Of a DNA stretch of 64,000 bases, positions 52,601-61,600 are shown piece after piece. Both the position numbers and the translations under genes were made by a program. Within the stretch, counting starts at the first letter, position 1. Each line of letters begins with the position of its first letter. The DNA lies in assembly GCA_964023205.1 (NCBI GenBank), contig OZ026847.1, positions 4,152,819-4,216,818 on the forward strand, read 5' to 3'. A model generated the notes under the pieces. It ran no database searches, was not told the DNA's origin, and saw only the letters and a program-made list of their open reading frames with translations. The stretch comes from Lutraria lutraria (taxonomy: Eukaryota > Mollusca > Bivalvia > Venerida > Mactridae).

Positions 52601-55600
52601 AGTGATAAGAAAGACGATAAACATAAAGACAAGCATAAGTCTAAATCTGACAAAGAAAAGAAAGATGGTGATAAAAAATTGAAAGATGAGAAGAAAGAGA
52701 AAGAAGATAAGAAGAAGAAGGTTGAAAAGAAAGACAAAGAAAATAAGGATGATAAATGTGAAAAAGAGCCTAAAGATGAAAAACATTCCAAGGAAAAGAA
52801 GGAAGATAAGTCAGACGACAAAAAGAAAGAGACAGAAGGCAAAGACAAAACTAGTGACAAAAAAGAGAAGAGTGATAAGAAACATGAGAAAAAGGATGGA
52901 CACAAACATGACAAGCATGGATTAAAATCACCTGATAAGAGGTCAAAGTCTTCCCACAAAGAGGATGAGAACAAAGACTCAAAGGATAAGTCAAAAGAAA
53001 CATCTGGTAAAGAGTCTACTCCAAAGGAAAGCATTCAGAAAGATGTTGAAAAGGATAAACCAGAGAAGGAGAAAAATGAGAAGAAAAGTAGTGAGTCATC
53101 TAGTAAGAAAGAACATAAAAGTTCTTCCCACAAAGTAAAGAAAAATCGAGATGAAAGCAGTAGCAGCAAGAAGGTAAAAGAAGAAAAGAAAGAAGAAAAG
53201 AAAGAAGAAAAGAAAGATGAAAAGAAAGATGAAAGCAAGCCAAAAGAAGATGAAAATAAGAAGATCAAAGATGAAGCTGAAAGCAAGAAAAATAAGGATG
53301 ACCATAATGAGCATAAAAAGAAAGATGACGGTGGAAATCGAAATAATAAGGATTCCCCTGACAAGTCAAAAGATGTGAATAGGAAGGGAAGTGCGGAGAA
53401 GAAAAGTTCTGAGAAGGGGAAAGATAAATCCAGTAGTGGAGAAAAGTGCAAGGAAGAAAAGACAAAAAGTAAAGAAAAGGAAAACAAGGATAAAGACAAA
53501 GATCCTGACCATTCTAAGTCAAAATCCAAGAATCAGTCTTCAAGTTCAGAAGCAAGTGAGAAACCGAAACCTCAGACAACTGAAACAAAGCCAGAGAAAC
53601 ATAAATCTGATGATAAGGATGAGACAAAGAAATCAGAAAGTAAGACAGAAGATAAAAAGAACAAAGATGGAGACTCTTCTAAAAATGCAAGTTCATCAGT
53701 AAAGAAATCCAACAAAGAAACCGATATTCATAAGAAAAGTTCATCGAAGAGTGAGAAGCCAAACAAACCTAAGCCTGATAGTAAAAATGAAATGAAAATT
53801 AAAGATAAACCTGTTGAGATTGATCTTAAAAATAGAAAAGAAACTCCACGTAAGAAGGAGAAAGAGCAGCCTATCTATAATGGATTAACAGAAGAAGATT
53901 TGGCCATTTTTGCTCAGTTTGCTGATGAATCTTGTATCTCTATGTATGATAAAGTCAAAAGAAGATCAACTGAGAAAAAGCTTCATCATGAACGGGAACA
54001 TGAAGAGCAAAAGAAATTGATTTGTGAGTACAAGAGAAACCAACATAAGTCAATTAAAAAGATGAATCTAAGTGATATATCAGAGAGCAGTGAGTTGAGC
54101 TCTGATGAAGAGGGGAAGAAATTAGGACAGAACAACAAGAAGAAATATGCCTTCTCTTCTGGTGATAGTGAAAGCTCAACTGATCCAGCATCATCAATTT
54201 TGCAAAAGAAGACAAAAACGAAAACACCATCAAAGAAACCCAAACGTATTCTAGATATATATTCTACAGATTCAGAGGAAGAGGAGATGAATGTAAATTC
54301 TCCTTCTAAGAAATCAACATCACTTAAGAAAAAGAAGGCAGATGTACATAGAGAAAATGACAACAAATTTGATTTTGATAGCATCAGTGATTCAGATAAT
54401 AAGACAAGTGCTACTCAGCAAGCTAAAGTAAAGACAAAACTTAAAGTAAATAAGAAGCAGTCTAAACCTAAGACTGAATTGAAACCTCAACCAAAAACTG
54501 ACAAGAGAGATGATTTCAATAAGAAAAAACCTAAGTTACAAAGGAAGGACCTTAGTTTTAAGGATCTGTTTGACGATTCTGATGAAAGCTTGAGTATGTT
54601 ATCTGATTCTGATAGTGACAGTGATATCATGATGTCATCCAAAGTTAAGAAGAAGCCATTCATTGGCAGAAATGACAAGAACAATAAGAAGAAACTACCA
54701 AGGGGAAGTTCTATTTACACATCATCAGAGGACAGTGATAGTGAAGAAGAGTTCAAACCCATGTCTCCACCTAAAACAACAGTTCTGCCAAAGAAGCCTG
54801 AGAAAAAGATAACTCCTTTTAAGGAACCTTTTCTTAAAGAACTTGGAAGTGATTCCAGTGCTTCAGATGCAGATATCAGCTTTGACAAGAACAAGAAGGG
54901 GACCAAGAAGAATAAGTTGAATAAGAAACATCAGAACAGTAGCTTTGACAGTGATAGTTTCTTATCAGATCCAGAGTTGAGTTCTAAGCCTGAAAAGGTT
55001 GAAGTGAAGCATCATAAGGATGATAAACACTTTAATCACAAACTTGAACATGACAGATTTTCTTCATCTGAACTTGAAAAGAGCCTGAAGAAACAGAAGT
55101 CAAAGGAAAAGTTGGAGAAGGAAATTCACAAGTTCAATAACAATAAGAAATTACATGATATCATTACTGATGGTGGGCGTTTTGAGAATCTGTCCAAGTT
55201 GGAATTGACTAAAGTGTATCCTGAAACTATGTATGAAAAAGACACTCTTTTATCTAACCTTACAAACAAAGATAACTTACCACCTATCCTTGAAGACATA
55301 AGTAAAGAACCATTATTTAAATTGGGTATGGATTCTGTTAGAAATGACATTCCTACCTTGAAAGATATCCATTTAGAAGAAAAGTTTGGCAAAATGAAGA
55401 ACAAGAAAAACAAGAAGGAAAACAAGAAGAAAAAGAAAAATAAGGAGAAAGGCAGCAAGGAATCTTCAAAAGAAAAATTATCAGAAGGTATCAATACTAA
55501 GATAAATGAAATCAAACTAGACAGTACCCAGAAAAACACTAACCAGACAGACAGTTTAAAACATGACTCTGATCTTGAAAATGCTGCAAACTCGGTGACG

Positions 55601-58600
55601 AGAAATTTATTTGATGAGATGAAGGCAAAGATATCCGCAGAAAGCAAGAAAAACAAGAACCGGAAAGAAAGTAGTAAACCAGCCAAGGAGAAACCTGTAA
55701 CACATTATGAAGAAAGGTTGTCTGATTCAGATTTTCTGTCTGATTCTGATAGAAATAAACTTCATAAAGCAGACAAGTCTGCTGAGAAATCTCTTCCTAG
55801 CAAAGCCGTCAATTCTGATGTGTTTGATTTCCAAGAAGAAGACAGTAAAATAAGGCCAATCAAAGAGTCTCGTGTGAAGATCATAAAGCCAGAGTCCTGT
55901 GATGTGAAGGTTAGTGGTGATCATGATAAAAATATTGATGCACATCCTCCTGTAGAAATACAGGGTGTTGAGATAGAATACACAACTGATGAGCTTGACT
56001 ATAAAGATGACAGTAATGTTTGTCCAGAAGTAGAAACTACAGAAGTGGTAATTGAAGAGGCTGCTGAGGTGAAAGTTGAAAAGGAAAAGAAACCACGTAA
56101 GCGAAAGGGCCGTAAGAACAGTGGGAAAGAAGTTGGTGATTTCACTGAAGAGGCTGTTTCTAGTTTGTCTATGGAAAGTAAAGATCAACCTTGTGTTCAA
56201 CCAGAGATTGTGCCATTTGAAGCACCTGTTTCAGATGAGCAGGAACTGGTAATTGATGAGGGTGTCTCCCTACATATTGACCATGAGGAAGAGAAAGCTG
56301 TAGAATCTATTGCCAATGATGAAAATGACGAAACTGCAAAGGCTGTTGAATCTATATTATTGGATGGAATTCCTGGTATGCCAGCATATTCAGATAACAT
56401 TGATATTTCTGAACCAGTTGAACCAACTCCCCAACTCGATCAAAATTATCTTCAACCAGAATTTGCTCCAGGATTACCAAATTCAGTACCTCAGGTTGGT
56501 ACTGAAGTAGAAACTTCTACTGCTAATACACCACTGAAGGGCAAGAAAGGGAGAAAAGGCAGAAGAAAGTCCGGACAGGGTGATGCTTTGCTTAATGAGA
56601 ATTCTAGCAAACTTCCTGATGTGAAACAGTTTGATATATTGGGTGATAGTGCATTTACAGATATTTCAAATTCAATTGATCAGAATGATGATGATGATGA
56701 TGGAGGTAGATTACAAATCGACTTTGATCCACCTAAGCCTGAAGTAAAACAAAAGAAGCCTAGGAAACCTAAGCAGACAAAGGTCAATAAAATGAACCCT
56801 GATGCTGCTGCTCTTGCTGCAGAGAATAAGCTTGATCTGTTCGGCAATTTCAGTCAAGGCCAAAGCAAGGATGAGCTGAACAGAGATTCTCTCAGCAGTG
56901 AAAATTCTGAGTTGGAGAGAACCAAGCACGAAGAACTGTTGTTCATGGACCGTGAGGATCAGAGACATGATTCTGACATGATGTCTCCTGATGAGAGATC
57001 AACATCAGATGACTTAACTAGTCCTGACATAGTCATAGCCAAGCCAAAGAGAGGTCGTAAACCCAAAAGTAAGGATTCTGCTATTGCTCCAATTCCTAGA
57101 ACAAATTCACCTAGAACAACAAGAACATTATCACCAAGGTCACCACGCAATAACTTTGATCCACGTTCACCTGAACCCAAACTTAACGGTCCTAAGAACC
57201 TCATCATTGATGAAGGCAATAAAGTTGTTACTAATGTATTTGACTTTGATGAAAATGATGAGACCGCTTCTACTGTCACTCAGCCTGCTCAAACTACGCC
57301 TGCTAAACAGAGAAAACCAAGGCAAAGAAAGAAAGGCGAACCTGGACTTCAAAGTCCAGAAAATCGTGGTATGTTTTCAAGCCCAGAACACAGTGACAAA
57401 CTGGTTATTGGAAGTCCTTTCAGTCCAGAACATAAGATGGTTAATAACGCTTGGGAAAAGAAGGGTCTGTTTTCACCATCATTCCAACCGGAAGAGCAGA
57501 AACTGGAAGTGAAATCAGTTACTGATGACAAACCACCTGAACCATTGTTCAAAGCTTTCTTTGAGGCCAAATCTAAAACTGAGAAAGAACCTGACAAAGT
57601 TAATCCTTTGCTTACCAAGAAAGGTGTAGCACCTCCCAAAGAGGGTGAGAATAGACCTCCATTGACTCCGGCACAGATTATGAGCAATATTGATAAAACC
57701 ATTGAAGATGTTTCAAAGGGTTTGTTTGAAAGCACTGATGACGAATCCACCAATCATTCTGAGCAGGCCTCACAAAAGAAGCGTCAGTCAAGAAAAAGTA
57801 AGGAAGAAGATATTAAGTCTCCTGGTGTTAAATCTCCTCTGAAGTCACCAGTTCCAAAGTCACCAATGATGAAGTCTCCCGTGATGAATCATATTGGTAG
57901 TCCTCCACCATCAGTTACCACGACTCTTCATCAACCATTAGTCTTGCCTGGTATGGGTATTGGTCAGCCATCTGTGCAAACACCAATTGGTGAACCACAA
58001 GTTGCTAGTCATGTTGGCATGTTTGGGCAGATGTCACCATCAGTTTCCTTAGCTGCTAGTCGTGCACAAGGAGTTGCTAATTCTGCTCCAGAATCTGCCA
58101 AGAGTATGGAAACAATGGTGAAGTCGATGCCTGATAAGGAAGTTGCTGTTACTGAAACAACTCCTCCGAAGACAACTGTTCTCCAGCCCATGAAATCACC
58201 AGCAATAGCCTCAGTAGCGCAAACAGCTAGTGCTAGTGTTCCATCTTCACATCCATCAAAGGTGTCACCAATTCAAGATGTTAGAAAAGTTGAAGTTGGA
58301 ATGGAAGGGGCTTTGAAGAATGCAATGCCTGGTTTCCTTTTACCAGGAATCTCAGCTTCTGCTGCTATGAATGTAGTTCAAGGAATATCTTCCGCTGCAG
58401 TAAGTACAACTCAAACTACTGTTGTAGCATCAACTGCCTCCTCTAATGTTCCAACTAGACAAATTCAGATGGACAAGTTGCCTCAAGAGCCGATACAACA
58501 GCAGAAAATGGTTGACCAAAAATTTGTTGAGCAGAAGCAAGCAGAGCTACAATTACAAAAACAGCAGGAACATCATGTAAAACTGAAAGAGATGGAATTG

Positions 58601-61600
58601 AAGAAACAGCAGCTTGAACATCAGAAACATTTAGAAGAACAACATAAAAAGTTGCAAGAACAAATGAAAAATCAAGAGCTGCAAAAGAACAAAGAAGAAG
58701 TGTTGAAGAAAGAACAGGAGAAAAAGAAGAGGCTAGAGGAACAATATAAAATCTTGCAGCAGCAACATGAGCAATTACAGAGACAACAAGCCTTGCAGGC
58801 AGCTGCTGGTGTGACTGTTGGACCTGGTTTACCACCTGGACAGCAACCAGGTTTACCTCCTGGACAGCAACCACTTCTCTCACCTGGAGCACTTGGTAGA
58901 CCACGTTCAGGTCTGCCATCTCCAACTGATAGTAAATCAGGACCTAGGCCTCAACTTTCGGCCCATCACCAACTGCCACCTGGAGCTTTTGGTCTTCCTG
59001 GTGCATTACCAGTACGCCCTGGACAGTTCCCAGCTCATCTGACACCTGCCCAAATGCAGGCTATGCAACAACATCTAGTTTCTCCTCTTGGTCAAGACAA
59101 GCCACCAACCAGTGCTGAACTAGTTCTGAAACATCAGCAGTTGCAGCAACAGATTCAGGTGCAAAAAGCTCAACAACAAGCACTTGCTGAACAGCAAGCT
59201 CAGTTGGCCAAGCAGCAAGCTCAGAATCAAGCCAAACAAAATGTACAGCAGTTGGTCGGAGGACAGCAACCTGCTGTGTCTACAGGGAAAAATGTACCTG
59301 TTAGTCCTGCAAGTAAAAAAGGGCCAGAACCTCAGGTAAGATATGTGTATTTGCTGAAATTTGTACATACCATGTTAACAATAAAATTGCTTACAAATTA
59401 AGCATAATTTGAGATAAAAGTTCTTTCTTGTTCAGATGAGCATAATTATAGCTGCATTGCCCTTGCTAGTATTTTGTTATGTACTTTCCAAGTCAATCAT
59501 TATGTGTCTTAAGATTCAGCATTTGCAGGATGATGTTTAATAAGTCTGCTTATCTTTACAGCATCCACCTACCTCACAAGGACCTGTGGGAACATCTCCA
59601 CATGGTAAAGATGCTCCATTACCTGGCAGTCAAGAAGCAGCCAATCAGCTTACACAACAAATCCGGCAACAACTTGCCATGCAGGCTCAGCAACAGCAGC
59701 AACAAGGCCATCCTGGATCACATGGGGGTCCACCGCATGCCCCTCATGGTTTACCTGGTTGGCAGATGCCACCATTAAGACCTGAAGGTCCAAGACAACC
59801 AGGTCCTCAGGGACCTATGACAGGGGAAGCTAGAACATCAATGCCTGGACCAGTCCCAGTACTAGGTGGTAATCCACAACAGGTTCAGAGAGTGTCACCA
59901 CATCCACCAACTAAATCTCCTACCGTGGCTCAAACAGCCCCTAATATGGTTCTTGGGTTCTCTCAGCATCAGACAGCAGCCCCAAGGGCTCCAAGTCCTG
60001 CTGTTGCTAAGGTATTTATTTATTTATTGCTGTTGTAAAATGCACTTTCCAATACTTAGCTGTATCTCATTTAAAAGCATACATGTATTCATGTATTTCT
60101 ATTTTGAAAACAAGTATTTCTATATCAATGATAAATGTTGATAAAAAAGGATTTCTTTTTATTTACTCGTACAAAATATCCAACCTTCACCAAAAATACT
60201 CAACACATAGAAACAAACTAATGGAAGGATTACATTTATCTATAATTCTATAGCCCTGCTGAGGTTCATTTTTGTTGGAATTGGATTACATACATCAAAT
60301 TCTTTAAGCTGACTACATACTGATTCTCTAGCAAAATGAAAGAGTTAAGTATTGTATAAATATGGTAGGTTGTTTGTGTATGATTTTTATTTGATTTCAT
60401 TGCTAAATGTATCAGTTTCATATATTTCAAGAAAACATTATGATTTATTTGTTTCAGACTGCAGAAAGACAAGGTTCCAATGGTGCTAAGTGGACAAGTC
60501 CGTCGGGCCCGTCACCTCGACCGGGTCAATCTGATGTCAGGCCTCGGGTACCTTCAACTGAAGCAAGCCCTACAACATCTCGTGCTGAAATTTGGTGTAA
60601 GTTATTGAATGATAATATTTACCCAGATGTGCTTCTATTGAAATGATGATAAATCAATTCTGTTTTCTTCATTTTTTGTTGTGATATTGAACATTTTAGT
60701 TTGACGACAACAACTATTTATTCATGATTCAGGCCGCCAGCCCATAACAAGATAGAACAATACAATCATGAAGTTTTGGTCATATATTTGTGACAAAGTA
60801 TGACGTTCTAACTTTATTATCATACTAATAAAATACTTACGTTTTTTTATTTTACAGCTGGTGTAAATGCACAGCCAGGTCCGGCCAATGTGAGTATGAC
60901 TCCTGCGCCAAGACCAGCACACCAACAACCACCATCAGCACATCAACAACAGCCCGACACCTTACAACTTCCACGTGCTCCTGCGCCTGCTGAACGTAAT
61001 ACCAAAGAAAAATTCCTCCATCAACAGGTTAGTACTTGCATATGTGTGAAGTATCCTTGCTTGAGTTCAATAGAAGATACCACGTATTTTAAGTAATTTT
61101 CAATAAATTCTTCGATTTTAATGAACATTATATTTGCATTTACTTTTGATTCTGGAGCAATTCAAATTAATCAACATGACCAATTTCAACGTGTGACGCC
61201 AAGTCATTGAAAATAGTTTTGCTTGTATTGTTCAGGCGTACAATAACTAAGATTTATCAATTTGTGTTATAGCATGAGCAGCATTTCCAAGAATTGCAAA
61301 GACAACGCCAGCAAGAGATGCAACGCCAACTCAGAGATCAAGCACTCCATGCACAAGCACAGAAAGAAGTTCAGATTCACAAAGAACGTGAAGAGAGAGA
61401 GAAGCGTGAGGCACAAGTTGGCATGCCGACCCCTGGTCAGTCTGATCCTAGACAACCACCAGCTGTTAGGATGGGATATCCATTCGTTGAACCTAGACCT
61501 CCTAGTCGTGATGGAGGTAAAATGCAACAGAGTCCAGCTATTGTGGACCCGAGAGATCCTCGTTTTACGCAACAATTCCCAGGTCATCATCCAGCTGATC

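Noticed and set aside
50202..59368. Many long frames on the minus strand and in other plus frames across the giant exon
   Set aside because: They are shadows of the Lys/Ser/Glu-rich coding frame (purine-rich codons read as Phe/Leu/Ser-rich on the other strand).
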